In this document: piece by piece, positions 8,386 to 17,566 of the stretch
Position numbering within the stretch: position 1 is the first letter of the stretch
How the letters are laid out: every line of letters begins with the position of its first letter
From: Metabacillus sp. FJAT-52054
GTDB taxonomy: Bacteria; Bacillota; Bacilli; Bacillales; Bacillaceae
Assembly: GCF_037201815.1 (NCBI RefSeq)
Contig: NZ_CP147407.1
Location: forward strand, 1,656,723 to 1,720,722
Direction: 5' to 3'
DNA length: 64,000 nt
The notes under the pieces: model-generated
What the model saw: only the letters and a program-made list of their open reading frames with translations
Databases searched by the model: none
What the model was told of the DNA's origin: nothing
Translations under genes and position numbers: made by a program

Positions 8386-9402
8386 ATGAAAACCATTCAG
8401 CAGCTTGAGGAGAGAATGACAAGTCCATCCGGCGCTCTCGTGCAGGAAATGAAAAAAATGAAGGGGGACGTAATCATCCTAGGGGCAGGAGGAAAGATGG
8501 GGCCAACGCTTGCTAAACTTGCAAAAAACGCAATCAAAGACGGAGGAGGCAAGCAGCGGGTCATTGCTGTATCCCGCTTTTCCGGGAGTGAAGTTAGAGC
8601 AGATCTTGAAAAGAACGGAGTGGAAACAATTTCGGCTGATCTTTTGAAGGATGAGCAGCTAAAGGGATTGCCCTTCTCAGAAAATGTGATTTATATGGCG
8701 GGCAATAAATTTGGGACGAAAGGGAATGAGCATTTTACATGGGCTATGAATACTTATTTGCCTGGCAGGATCGCCGAGCACTATAGGAATTCAAGAATTG
8801 TTTCCTTTTCAACAGGAAATGTTTATCCGCTTACAGAAATTTTTAAAGGCGGACCTACAGAGGAACATGATCCGGGACCTATTGGTGAATATGCGCAATC
8901 AAGTCTGGGAAGAGAACGGATTTTTACTTATTTTTCCCACCAATATGGGATTCCAATGGTGCATTTTCGCTTGAATTATGCAATTGATCTGCGTTATGGG
9001 GTCTTACTCGAAATAGCAAAAGCGGTGAAATCCGGGAAAGCCATCGATGTGACGATGGGACAGGTTAATGTAATATGGCAGGGGGATGCCAACGAAATGG
9101 CAATCCGTTCTTTATCCATCTGTCAGTCACCCCCGCGTATTCTTAATGTGACTGGTCCGGAAACGGTCAGCATCCGCTGGCTTGCCGGGGAGTTTGGGAA
9201 AAGATTTAATGAAAAGCCGCTTTTTATAGGGGAAGAACAAACGACCGCTTTAATCAGCAATGCTTCTAAAGCTCATCAGCTATTCGGTTATCCAAGTGTG
9301 ACGCTGCTGCAAATGATCGATTGGACTGCGGAATGGGTGATGTCAAATGGTGAAACGATCAATAAACCTACTCATTTTCAGGAACGTCAGGGGGCCTATT
9401 AA
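8386..9402 (+). CDS. NAD(P)-dependent epimerase/dehydratase-like protein
   Basis: The 338-residue protein has a Rossmann dinucleotide site, GAGGKMGPTLAKLA, at ~34-47. Extended-SDR features follow: AGNKFG, FSTGNVYP and an active-site Tyr in EYAQSSLGRE. The Lys four residues after that Tyr, which is normally catalytic, is Ser here, with an Arg further on. Catalysis may therefore be altered or lost. It is the first gene of an operon with a DapA-fold enzyme and a regulator, suggesting catabolism of an unidentified sugar or keto-acid derivative. GAGGAGGG precedes the ATG. Confidence 0.82.
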   Translation: MKTIQQLEERMTSPSGALVQEMKKMKGDVIILGAGGKMGPTLAKLAKNAIKDGGGKQRVIAVSRFSGSEVRADLEKNGVETISADLLKDEQLKGLPFSENVIYMAGNKFGTKGNEHFTWAMNTYLPGRIAEHYRNSRIVSFSTGNVYPLTEIFKGGPTEEHDPGPIGEYAQSSLGRERIFTYFSHQYGIPMVHFRLNYAIDLRYGVLLEIAKAVKSGKAIDVTMGQVNVIWQGDANEMAIRSLSICQSPPRILNVTGPETVSIRWLAGEFGKRFNEKPLFIGEEQTTALISNASKAHQLFGYPSVTLLQMIDWTAEWVMSNGETINKPTHFQERQGAY

Positions 9403-9403
9403 T

Positions 9404-10453
9404 TTGGATCAGGCAAAATGGACATTATTAAGGGAAGGAACGGTTATTCCGGCTCATCCACTTGCGTTAACAGCTGACCGGAAGCTTGACGAAGAACGCC
9501 AGCGTGCCCTTACCCGCTATTATATGGCCAGCGGAGCAGGGGGAATCGCTGTAGGAGTTCATACAACTCAATTTGAAATCCGTGAACCTGGTATCAATTT
9601 GCTTGAGCCAGTTCTTCGGATGGCAGCTGAAGAAGCAGAAACAATCAGCCGGCCTTTTTTGAAAATTGCTGGTGTTTGCGGTCCTATAGAGCAGGCTTTG
9701 CATGAAGCGGAGCTAGCGAAGAGCCTTGGCTACGATCTTGCCCTTGTAAGCAACGGGGGACTGATTCATCAATCGGAAATAGAATTGATTGAGAGGACTA
9801 GACAAATTAGCGAAATTCTTCCTGTATTCGGATTCTATCTGCAGCCTTCAGTAGGGGGACGTGTATTTTCATACGAATTCTGGAGAGAAATGGCTGAGAT
9901 TCCCGGAGTGGCAGCAATAAAAATGGCTCCCTTTAACAGATATCAAACACTTGATGTAGCACGTGCTGTTTGTCATTCAAGCAGGTGTAAAGACATTGCT
10001 CTTTATACCGGAAATGATGACAGTATTGTGACAGATCTGCTTACCTTGTTTCGTTTCAATATAGATGGGCAAATCGTAGAGAAGGAAGTGGCCGGAGGCT
10101 TACTCGGACATTGGGCAGTATGGACAAAACAGGCAGTTGGGCTTCTTGAGAGAGTCAAAATTGCAAGGCGAACGGGTGATGGATTTAAAGACCTATTTGC
10201 TCTGGGAACACAAATCACGGATGCAAATGCCGCGTTCTTTGATCCTGCCCATCAATTCAGTGGATGTATTGCTGGAATTAATGAGGTTTTGAAACGACAG
10301 GGATTACTGAAGGGAAACTGGTGCCTGAATGAATCCGAACAGCTAAGTCCGGGACAATCAGAAGAAATCAGCCGGGTCTATATCAGCTATCCTCATTTAA
10401 ATGACGATCGATTCGTTCATTCTCAGCTGAACGAATGGACTACGGCTAAGTAG
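9404..10453 (+). CDS. Dihydrodipicolinate synthase-family (DapA-fold) aldolase/lyase
   Basis: A protein of about 349 residues with the TIM-barrel pattern of class I aldolases of the DapA/NAL family. The Schiff-base Lys is in AAIKMAPFNRY and the assisting Tyr in FGFYLQPS. The start is taken as TTG 9404, nine bases after a GGGGG stretch; an earlier in-frame ATG at 9347 lies inside the upstream gene without a ribosome binding site. It is longer than true DapA (~290) and sits with a dehydratase-like protein rather than lysine genes, so a catabolic role is more likely than lysine synthesis. The substrate is unknown. Confidence 0.82.
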   Translation: MDQAKWTLLREGTVIPAHPLALTADRKLDEERQRALTRYYMASGAGGIAVGVHTTQFEIREPGINLLEPVLRMAAEEAETISRPFLKIAGVCGPIEQALHEAELAKSLGYDLALVSNGGLIHQSEIELIERTRQISEILPVFGFYLQPSVGGRVFSYEFWREMAEIPGVAAIKMAPFNRYQTLDVARAVCHSSRCKDIALYTGNDDSIVTDLLTLFRFNIDGQIVEKEVAGGLLGHWAVWTKQAVGLLERVKIARRTGDGFKDLFALGTQITDANAAFFDPAHQFSGCIAGINEVLKRQGLLKGNWCLNESEQLSPGQSEEISRVYISYPHLNDDRFVHSQLNEWTTAK

Positions 10454-10465
10454 GGGGAAAGAGAT

Positions 10466-11776
10466 TTGAAACAGCCAATAATCATTGGCATTATCGGTCC
10501 GCATGAAGTCGGTGAGAATATTAGAAAAGCGATAAAAGACTTCCCTTCCCTGAAGCCTATATTTAGACTGTCTGACCGGGTCGAGGATGCTTCTCTTTTT
10601 GCAGCTGAACTGATGGAGAAAACAGACATTCTTTTATTCTCTGGAAAAAAACCGTATCTGCAAGCATTCAAGGAATATAAATTTAATTTGCCAGTTCACT
10701 ATATTCCTTTAAAAGGCTCAGGTCTATATCGCTCGCTGCACAGGTTGAAAAATAAAACAGGTGATCTGTCAAAGCTATCAATTGATACTTTATCCTCTCA
10801 ACAGGTGGAGTCTGTGCTTCATGAACTTGATGAAACATCAAGTATCATTAAAGTGATAGACCTCCCGAATGCTGAAACACACAAAAATAATGTAGATTCA
10901 GGATTGTGCACCGGGGTTTTGACAGGGATTAAGTCAGTTGCCGAGGAGCTTGAAATGGCAGGAATCCATGCAGAGTGGGTTACACCTACAAAGGGAGACA
11001 TTGTGGTAGCACTGGAGCGTGCATTGCTCTCTTCGGAAAAAAGAAAAAGCCTTGAAGCCCAAATTGTGATCGGCACGATTCGAATTAGTGATTTCAAACG
11101 TTTTAGGGAAGGTGCTTCATCAGAGCACGATTATCAGCGTGAAAAGCTTAAGCTCCACGCTGACATTTTGGACTATGCAGAAAGCCTTGAGGGTCATCTT
11201 ACTTATTTAGGGGGAGAGCATTATGTTTTTGTCACAACACGAGGAGTATTTGAACGTGTAACAGAAGGCTATAAATTTATTCCGATTCTTGAAGAAGCTA
11301 AACAAAAGTACGAAAGGATGCTCTCAATGGGGATTGGCTTTGGGTATACGGCAAGCGAGGCTGGTGAGCATTCGAGAATTGCTTTAAGACAGGCATCAGA
11401 GTTTGGAATGAATCAATGTTTTATTGTACGGGAGGATAAAAGTGCAGTTGGACCAATTGAGATGGCAAGTCCTCTGGTGTATCAGCTTTCCTCTTCCGAT
11501 GCTGAAATGATAAACAGAGCGAAAAGAGCAGGGATGTCAGCCGTCCATCTGGAGCGGATGCTCGCTAAAATGCATCGTACAGAAAAAGAATTTTACACAG
11601 CCCAGGACATGTCTTCCATTTTAAATGTTACAATACGAACGGCCCATCGGATCTTGCTGCAATGGACAGAAGCAGGCATTGCAGCAGCGGCAGGGGAAGA
11701 AAAGCTGAAAACAAAAGGCCGGCCCCGGCAGCTTTATAAGATTTTCATTGAAGAAAAGCAGGAAGGCAGCCATTGA
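10466..11776 (+). CDS. HTH regulator with a divergent nucleotide-cyclase-like central domain
   Basis: The 436-residue protein starts at TTG 10466 after AGGGGGAAAGAG, 12 bp past the aldolase stop. Residues ~1-190 look like a small-molecule-sensing domain. Residues ~195-345 include MGIGFGYTASEAGEHSRIAL, which resembles GGDEF/GTP-cyclohydrolase-III-like folds but lacks GGDEF. The C-terminal ~80 residues carry a helix-turn-helix (TAQDMSSILNVTIRTAHR) and a basic tail. It probably controls this operon in response to the pathway substrate. The assignment to a named family is uncertain. Confidence 0.7.
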   Translation: MKQPIIIGIIGPHEVGENIRKAIKDFPSLKPIFRLSDRVEDASLFAAELMEKTDILLFSGKKPYLQAFKEYKFNLPVHYIPLKGSGLYRSLHRLKNKTGDLSKLSIDTLSSQQVESVLHELDETSSIIKVIDLPNAETHKNNVDSGLCTGVLTGIKSVAEELEMAGIHAEWVTPTKGDIVVALERALLSSEKRKSLEAQIVIGTIRISDFKRFREGASSEHDYQREKLKLHADILDYAESLEGHLTYLGGEHYVFVTTRGVFERVTEGYKFIPILEEAKQKYERMLSMGIGFGYTASEAGEHSRIALRQASEFGMNQCFIVREDKSAVGPIEMASPLVYQLSSSDAEMINRAKRAGMSAVHLERMLAKMHRTEKEFYTAQDMSSILNVTIRTAHRILLQWTEAGIAAAAGEEKLKTKGRPRQLYKIFIEEKQEGSH

Positions 11777-11793
11777 GAATATGGCGGCCTTTT
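11765..11793 (+). terminator. Terminator overlapping the regulator stop codon
   Basis: GGCAGCCAT (11765-11773) pairs with ATGGCGGCC (11781-11789) with one mismatch, followed by TTTT. The stem begins inside the coding region. Confidence 0.65.
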
Positions 11794-11984
11794 CATGTGA
11801 ATTCAAGACAGGATTTCTCTTAACCATTCATAGAATACATCGATTTGAAAGAAACAGATTATGATAAAATGAAAGGAAAACCGGACCAAAGAATTTCGGG
11901 AAATCCTTGCCGGACTGCCCATTACTTAAATTTTTCATATTTACAGGTGTTCAATAGAAAAAATAATGAAGGTGGTAGTTCTTA

Positions 11985-12380
11985 ATGAAAAAAACCGTAA
12001 AAGTCGTTGGAGCGGTCATACATAATGATCAAAACCAAATTCTATGCGCTCTGCGTTCTCCTGAAATGTCACTGCCTGACTATTGGGAGTTTCCTGGCGG
12101 GAAAATTGAAGATGGGGAAAGCCCGGAAGAAAGTCTTGTTCGTGAAATAGAAGAAGAGCTTGGGTGCAGAATACATGTAAAAGAAAAAATTGTGGATGTT
12201 TTACACGAATACGACAAGGTTATTGTGAATTTATTAACCTATCATGCATCCATTGTTTCAGGGAATCCTGAAGCGAAGGAGCATGCAGAATTAAGATGGA
12301 CGGCTGTGGAGGCGCTTAATGAATTGGAATGGGCGCCGGCAGATATTCCCACCGTCCTTCACTTGAACAATAGGAACTAA
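11985..12380 (+). CDS. mutT: NUDIX hydrolase, MutT/8-oxo-dGTP diphosphatase type
   Basis: The 131-residue protein carries a complete Nudix box, GGKIEDGESPEESLVREIEE plus ELGC, which fits the GX5EX7REUXEEXGU pattern. The length and the N-terminal VVGAVIHNDQNQILCALRS segment fit MutT-type enzymes that hydrolyse oxidised dGTP and prevent A:T to C:G transversions. Other small nucleotide substrates are possible. It is a single gene with GAAGGTGG upstream of the ATG. Confidence 0.88.
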   Translation: MKKTVKVVGAVIHNDQNQILCALRSPEMSLPDYWEFPGGKIEDGESPEESLVREIEEELGCRIHVKEKIVDVLHEYDKVIVNLLTYHASIVSGNPEAKEHAELRWTAVEALNELEWAPADIPTVLHLNNRN

Positions 12381-12383
12381 AAG

Positions 12384-12415
12384 GCAGAGCCGGGAATATG
12401 TATTCCGCCTCTTAT
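12384..12415 (+). terminator. Possible terminator after the MutT gene
   Basis: An imperfect stem is built on GGGAAT and ATTCC with flanking GAG/CTC pairs, followed by CTCTTATT. The T-run is weak. Confidence 0.35.
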
Positions 12416-12556
12416 TCTGTCATGCAAACTGTTACAAGATTACAGAACGTTTCAAAGAGATAACATTTGGACGGAAATGGTTTCTTTTTCATTGCCTGTT
12501 CGATACAATGCGAAATGAAGCTATTTTCAAATATTATCGCAGCAGGAGGAGAAAAG

Positions 12557-13333
12557 ATGAAAAAAATAATGTATCCTCTCACCATAGGATTAATGAGTAT
12601 GGTTTTGGCGGCATGCGGAGCCCAGGACCAGGCAAAAAAGGAAGAACCTAAGAAAACAGAAGAACAGGCTAAAGCAGATCAGCCAAGCCAAAAAGAACAG
12701 CAAAAGCAAATGGAAGAAATGCAGAAGAAAATGGAAGCTCAAAAAGTAGATGAAAAGAAAACAGTCGCTACAGTGAACGGTAAGGCAATAACAGGAAGCG
12801 ACTACAATAGTGTTCTGTCTTCCACTCAAATGCAAATGCAGCAAATGGGCCAGGATCCAACTTCAAAAGAAGCGGAAAAGCAAGTTAAAGATCAGACCGT
12901 TAATACGCTGGTCGGTCAGAATATCCTGATGCAGGAAGCTGATAAAAAAGGCTACAAAGCATCTGCTGATGAAGTAAAGAAGCAGATAGATGAAATTAAA
13001 AAACAATACAATAATGATGATAAAAAGTTCCAGGAAGCACTTAAGATGCAGGGAATGGACGAAAAGCAGCTTAATGAGCAAGTGGCTCAAAGCATTAAAA
13101 TGAACCAGTATGTATCAAAAGAAATTCCTGCCCCTAAAGTAACGGACAAAGAGATTGAAGAATATTATAACCAGTTTGCACAGCAGGGCGGACAAGGCGG
13201 ACAAAAACCGCCTAAGCTTGAGGAAGTTAAACCGCAAATCCAGCAGCAGCTGACCCAGCAAAAGCAAAACGAAGCACTTGGAAAAAAGGTAGAAGAGCTT
13301 AAGAAAACAGCTAAGGTAGAAATTAAAATTTAA
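12557..13333 (+). CDS. SurA_N/PrsA-like lipoprotein, probable folding factor
   Basis: The 258-residue lipoprotein starts at ATG 12557, preceded by AGGAGGAG; an upstream in-frame ATG lacks a ribosome binding site. The signal ends in lipobox LAAC (Cys ~17). A Lys/Glu/Gln-rich linker (~20-65) follows. Residues ~70-225 resemble the helical chaperone domain of SurA/PrsA (TVNGKAITGSDYN, VNTLVGQNIL, KKGYKASADEVKKQI). No parvulin-type isomerase domain is visible, so it would act as a chaperone without isomerase activity on the outer face of the membrane. A Gly/Gln-rich patch lies near residue 210. Confidence 0.8.
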   Translation: MKKIMYPLTIGLMSMVLAACGAQDQAKKEEPKKTEEQAKADQPSQKEQQKQMEEMQKKMEAQKVDEKKTVATVNGKAITGSDYNSVLSSTQMQMQQMGQDPTSKEAEKQVKDQTVNTLVGQNILMQEADKKGYKASADEVKKQIDEIKKQYNNDDKKFQEALKMQGMDEKQLNEQVAQSIKMNQYVSKEIPAPKVTDKEIEEYYNQFAQQGGQGGQKPPKLEEVKPQIQQQLTQQKQNEALGKKVEELKKTAKVEIKI

Positions 13334-13352
13334 GAATATGAACTTGAAGGCA

Positions 13353-13384
13353 AAAACGGCCCATAAGCTGATATGGGTCGTTTT
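13353..13384. terminator. Bidirectional terminator between convergent genes
   Basis: AAAACGGCCCATA and TATGGGTCGTTTT pair around AGCTGA. A/T tails on both sides fit termination of both the lipoprotein gene and the leftward helicase gene. Confidence 0.8.
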
Positions 13385-13453
13385 CCTGTTATAATAGACG
13401 CAACAATGGGTGCCAATCTCCGTTAGAGGGAATAGACGTTACACTCAAAAAAT

Positions 13454-16400
13454 TTAGCGGACGAGGTCCATAAACAAATCTTCTGGAATGGCATGATGAA
13501 GCTTCCATCGAATGCTCATTGGCTTGTCGCCATGACTTGAGACATAATCCACTTCTCCAAGATAAGAAAATGGGAGAGTCATACCGTGCATTTCAGTAAA
13601 TTTCCTTACGAACAAATGGATGTGAATGCCTAGCTCTTGATGATGGATGTAATTTTGTCCTACAGTTGAAGAATGGGATGTTTGGTTTTGGCTTTGCCAG
13701 TGGAAATGCTTTTGATCAATAAAATAGTCTTGATAGTGAAGGTGCTTTTCCACTCGGTCAGACTTGTTCAAATTGATAAACAGCAGGTAATGGCAGCCTG
13801 TTTTGCTTACACCCTCGCGCCATGTTCCTTCCGCGACTCCCGCTTCAAATAAAAAGATCAAATCATTTCTCGTATAATTTTGATAAAGAGAGAGCTTGTC
13901 TCCTTTTAAAAACTTTTCAGGATGATACATTCGTCTAAATTCAATAATTCCATAATCAATTCGGTCCTTAATGTATTGATATACAGAGGGATTCTCTGAA
14001 AGAGTTAAAATCTCTTCTCTCAGCCTCAAAACAGAACCGTCTGATTCCCCTATAACGAGCTTTGTTTTTTTATCCGGTGTGCTCAATCTTAAAAAAGACT
14101 GCTGGATGATCGTCTGATGGGTTGCAAATTTGACAGGTACTCCAAATTTTTTCTCCATGTGCCTCGTAACATCCTCAGCCAGTACATCCTTTTGCATGAA
14201 TGCGAGCTCCAAGACAATCAGCTCATATGGCCATTTAACGGGAACCATTTTTTCAAGGCGCTCTATAAGGAACAATAAGGTGCGATTATTCAGAATCTCC
14301 TCGTCCAATGGGGAAAGATCCTGCATTTTTTCCTTGACCTTGACCCACGTCCCGTATTTATGTACAAAGTACCCAAAGCTGGGTGATTGTTCAGAATAGA
14401 GAAAGTCCAGAATTTCTGGTGATCGTCCCAGTTCATTTCGGAATTGATGATAAAGCATTTTCAGCATTTCAGAAGAATTCATCTTGATGGAATCAATTCG
14501 ATCGAGAACTTCTTTTCTTGTGATTGGATCAAGGTCCACGTACGAACCGCCAGGAAGATCAGAAAACTCATGGGTGATGGCAACTCTCAGCGAATCCTTG
14601 TCAAATCCTCTCTGATTCATCTGGCCGGAAAGAGCAAGAGGAACAACGAAGGATTTCTGGTAGTTTCCGATAAAATCAAGCACCGTTACAAACTCTTTTC
14701 TTGGTACTTTCCTTAATCCGCGTCCAAGCTGCTGAATGAAGATTGCAGATGATTCTGTGGGCCGCAAGAATAAAAGCAAGTTTAGTTTTGGTATATCAAT
14801 TCCCTCATTGAAAATATCAACTGTAAAAATGAGCTGCAGCGGATGATGATCATCTTCCAGCTTACTGACCATTTCTTTCCGATAGGTTATGGAGTGCTCA
14901 CCTGTGAGAAATGAAGTCACGTATCCTCTTGCATTAAATTCTGTACTCATATATTTGGCATGGGCAATATTTGTACAGAAACCAAGCCCAGTCAGGCGGT
15001 CACCGTCATATCCGTAATGTTCCATCATTTCAATAATAAAATCAGTTCGGCGATTGGTACTTAATGCTTTAACTAGAGCATCCTCCTGATACAGTCCGTT
15101 CCGAAGAGGAATGGAAGAATAATCGATTGTTTGGTCCGAAACGCCAAAATAGTGAAAGGGTGCTAGCAATTCAGATTCCAGGGCGTCACGTAGCCTGATT
15201 TCGTAAACAACATTGTGGTCGCAAATGGCCAGTACATCTTTCCCGTCCAGACGTTCTGGTGTTGCAGTCAAACCTAATAAAAAATCAGGTTCAAAGTAAT
15301 CAAGCACCCTTTTATACGAAGGAGCTTCTGCATGATGAAATTCATCAATAATGATGTAATCGAAAGAGTCTGAATGGAATCGGACCAAGTTATTTTCCCT
15401 GTGGAGGGATTGCACAGTACTGAAGACATAACGGTGATCAAATTGCTTCTGTGTTCCCGTTACTTTTCCATATAGCGAGGCATCGGGAATGACCTTCTGA
15501 AAAGCAGAGATGGCATTATCAAGCAGTTCTTCCCGGTGGGCGATGAATAACAGCCTATTTGGTTTTACTGCCTTTACGTCAAACGCAGATAAGTATGTTT
15601 TCCCCGTTCCGGTTGCTGCAATAATGACTCCTTTTCTGTTGCCTGAGCTGCGGGTCTTCACCAAATTTTCCAAAGCCTTTTTTTGCATGGAATTCGGTAT
15701 GATGCCAGTTGTATATAAAGCAGGAGCCTCTGCAGCAGCGGCAGCCTGTTTATAGGCAAATTGTTCATAATCATTTCTTGCTTTTTGATAGGACTCGTAT
15801 TCTGTAATCAAATCGTCAGTTAGAGGAAGACACTTCGGATCTTGCCAGGTGGAATCAAAGACCTTTTTTGTTTGGTCAAAAACAGGGAAATAGGGTGAAT
15901 CAGGAATTTTTACATTTAGTTCGTGCCCATTAATAAGGGCCGAATGAGACAGGTTGGATGAACCAATGATGACGTTATGGAAACCGGAATGCCGGTGGAA
16001 CAGATAGGCTTTCGTGTGAAATGACTCGGTTTGCGAAGGAAGCACCCGAACTGTTACATTGGAGAAACCCTGTAACCTCTTTAATGCTTTTGCCTCTGTA
16101 ATCCCCAGATAAGTTGATGTAATAATTCGTACCGGAATACCTCTTTGTTCCAGCTCAAGCAGCGGCTGTATAAGGAGCTGAAGACCGGACATCCGGATAA
16201 AACTAACCATAAACTCTGCAGAATCTGCTGTGAGCATTTCAAATTTCAAAGTTTTAAAGAAATTTTTAATTGAATGTTTTTCGTTATGCAGTAAATTCAG
16301 GCGGGAAAGAAAGAAATCCTGAAAATAAGGCATTTCTTTTCCATCACGATTATATGTAACCATGGAAAGCGGAAGCGAAAATTGATCCTCGCCGTCCTTG

Positions 16401-16612
16401 AGGAGGCTGGATAATTCCGAAGCTAACCTAGTCATTTCGCTATATTGATCATTTTCTATTAAACTCGTGAATTTTTCGCTTAATCCCCTGGCAGCATGCA
16501 GTACAAGAACCTCTATGTATTCTTTTGGAGAAAGCCGCTGGATTACATGTGCGCCCGGATATTCCTTTCCGGTGAGGAATAATTCTTCATAGTAACCATT
16601 ATTCGATTGCAT
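13454..16612 (-). CDS. PLD-nuclease/SF2 helicase fusion with DUF3427-type C-terminus
   Basis: The predicted protein has 1052 residues. Residues ~130-235 form a phospholipase D-like nuclease module with HxK (H199, K201) and GSSNLS. Residues ~305-680 are a superfamily 2 helicase core: Walker A GTGKT (335-339), DEFH (423-426), TATPERLDG, a VDIFNEGIDIP motif V and QQLGRGLRK motif VI. The remaining ~370 residues match the layout of DUF3427 proteins. One HKD-type half-site is seen, so the nuclease may need to dimerise. Such fusions occur sporadically and are suspected of nucleic-acid defence or repair; that role is inference. It stands alone, with no methylase or specificity gene beside it. Confidence 0.85.
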   Translation of the reverse strand: MQSNNGYYEELFLTGKEYPGAHVIQRLSPKEYIEVLVLHAARGLSEKFTSLIENDQYSEMTRLASELSSLLKDGEDQFSLPLSMVTYNRDGKEMPYFQDFFLSRLNLLHNEKHSIKNFFKTLKFEMLTADSAEFMVSFIRMSGLQLLIQPLLELEQRGIPVRIITSTYLGITEAKALKRLQGFSNVTVRVLPSQTESFHTKAYLFHRHSGFHNVIIGSSNLSHSALINGHELNVKIPDSPYFPVFDQTKKVFDSTWQDPKCLPLTDDLITEYESYQKARNDYEQFAYKQAAAAAEAPALYTTGIIPNSMQKKALENLVKTRSSGNRKGVIIAATGTGKTYLSAFDVKAVKPNRLLFIAHREELLDNAISAFQKVIPDASLYGKVTGTQKQFDHRYVFSTVQSLHRENNLVRFHSDSFDYIIIDEFHHAEAPSYKRVLDYFEPDFLLGLTATPERLDGKDVLAICDHNVVYEIRLRDALESELLAPFHYFGVSDQTIDYSSIPLRNGLYQEDALVKALSTNRRTDFIIEMMEHYGYDGDRLTGLGFCTNIAHAKYMSTEFNARGYVTSFLTGEHSITYRKEMVSKLEDDHHPLQLIFTVDIFNEGIDIPKLNLLLFLRPTESSAIFIQQLGRGLRKVPRKEFVTVLDFIGNYQKSFVVPLALSGQMNQRGFDKDSLRVAITHEFSDLPGGSYVDLDPITRKEVLDRIDSIKMNSSEMLKMLYHQFRNELGRSPEILDFLYSEQSPSFGYFVHKYGTWVKVKEKMQDLSPLDEEILNNRTLLFLIERLEKMVPVKWPYELIVLELAFMQKDVLAEDVTRHMEKKFGVPVKFATHQTIIQQSFLRLSTPDKKTKLVIGESDGSVLRLREEILTLSENPSVYQYIKDRIDYGIIEFRRMYHPEKFLKGDKLSLYQNYTRNDLIFLFEAGVAEGTWREGVSKTGCHYLLFINLNKSDRVEKHLHYQDYFIDQKHFHWQSQNQTSHSSTVGQNYIHHQELGIHIHLFVRKFTEMHGMTLPFSYLGEVDYVSSHGDKPMSIRWKLHHAIPEDLFMDLVR

Positions 16613-16707
16613 ATAGAACCCCTTTCCTTGTCAGGTCCTATTTTAGCAGCATTTATTAAATCAAGGAAGATCTGGTAGATAATGAAAAATTCTGTTTTCC
16701 TTGAATG

Positions 16708-17325
16708 TCAGGCACGGGGGTAACGATATAGAATTTCATCCCCATAGTCCCTTTGCGTCCATACGAATCCCTTTGTTAACGCTGCAGCAATGGTTCCTGC
16801 ACCTGCAAATTCAAGATAGCTTGCGAACGCTTGGATTGCATCGCCGCTTACCTTTTTTCCTTTTAGAAGATAATAAGCTCCTATGGCCTCAAGGGCTGCT
16901 CCAAGGGAAATAAGATATTCACCAATTACAATTGCACCAGCAAATGGAAGACTTCCATCAACAAAATTTGCTTCGATTGCAGCTCCGGCTGATTGGATAG
17001 AATCGCCTAAAATATCAAGCATCAATCCAGCCTTTTCATCTCCATTTAAAATAATGATTCCAGCTGCCGCATTTGCAGTATTTCCAGCCGCCTGCAGCCA
17101 CGCACCTAAGCTTGACATCGTGCGGTTTAGATCGGAAGACAGGGCTATTGCTTGAAGCGCATTGCCTGCAGCTTCGACACCGTTTCCTATTACGACTAAT
17201 TTTTCCCCTGTGTTATATCCCGGCTCCTCCCCTGCCACAAGTGTTTCACCAATTGCTGCAATGGCTGTCCCGGCCGTTTGGATCCAGGCACCTGTTATTT
17301 CTAAAATCACTACATATGCTGCCAT
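16708..17325 (-). CDS. Internally repetitive Ala/Gly-rich hydrophobic protein (DUF6944-like)
   Basis: The 205-residue protein starts at ATG 17325 after AAGAAGGTGA. It consists of about five or six imperfect repeats of ~33-38 residues built on G-x-W/S-I/L-Q-A/T-A/S-G-x-A-I/L, for example GAWIQTAGTAIAAIGE, GNALQAIALSSDL and GDSIQSAGAAIEAN. Repeating amphipathic Ala/Gly helices suggest membrane association or self-assembly. There is no signal peptide. Proteins of this type are annotated as a DUF6944 repetitive family in Bacilli; the family name is recalled, not checked. The function is unknown. Confidence 0.75.
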   Translation of the reverse strand: MAAYVVILEITGAWIQTAGTAIAAIGETLVAGEEPGYNTGEKLVVIGNGVEAAGNALQAIALSSDLNRTMSSLGAWLQAAGNTANAAAGIIILNGDEKAGLMLDILGDSIQSAGAAIEANFVDGSLPFAGAIVIGEYLISLGAALEAIGAYYLLKGKKVSGDAIQAFASYLEFAGAGTIAAALTKGFVWTQRDYGDEILYRYPRA

Positions 17326-17566
17326 GTTATCACCTTCTTTTTGAGCCTCTTGCAGTATATTCGCAGACGACCTGAAATGTCTAAACGGTAGGTGGGGAAG
17401 TTTGCAGAAAGAGCATGATCGTTTACGTGAAATTTCTTTTCCAGATACTTGCTGGCAAAGAAATAAATGAATGAGAGACGCTATTTTCATAGCTCGTTCA
17501 TCTTTATTTTATGGTAAAATATAGAAGGTGAATGGATTTGTGAATTGCATTTGGGAGGGTTCTCAT

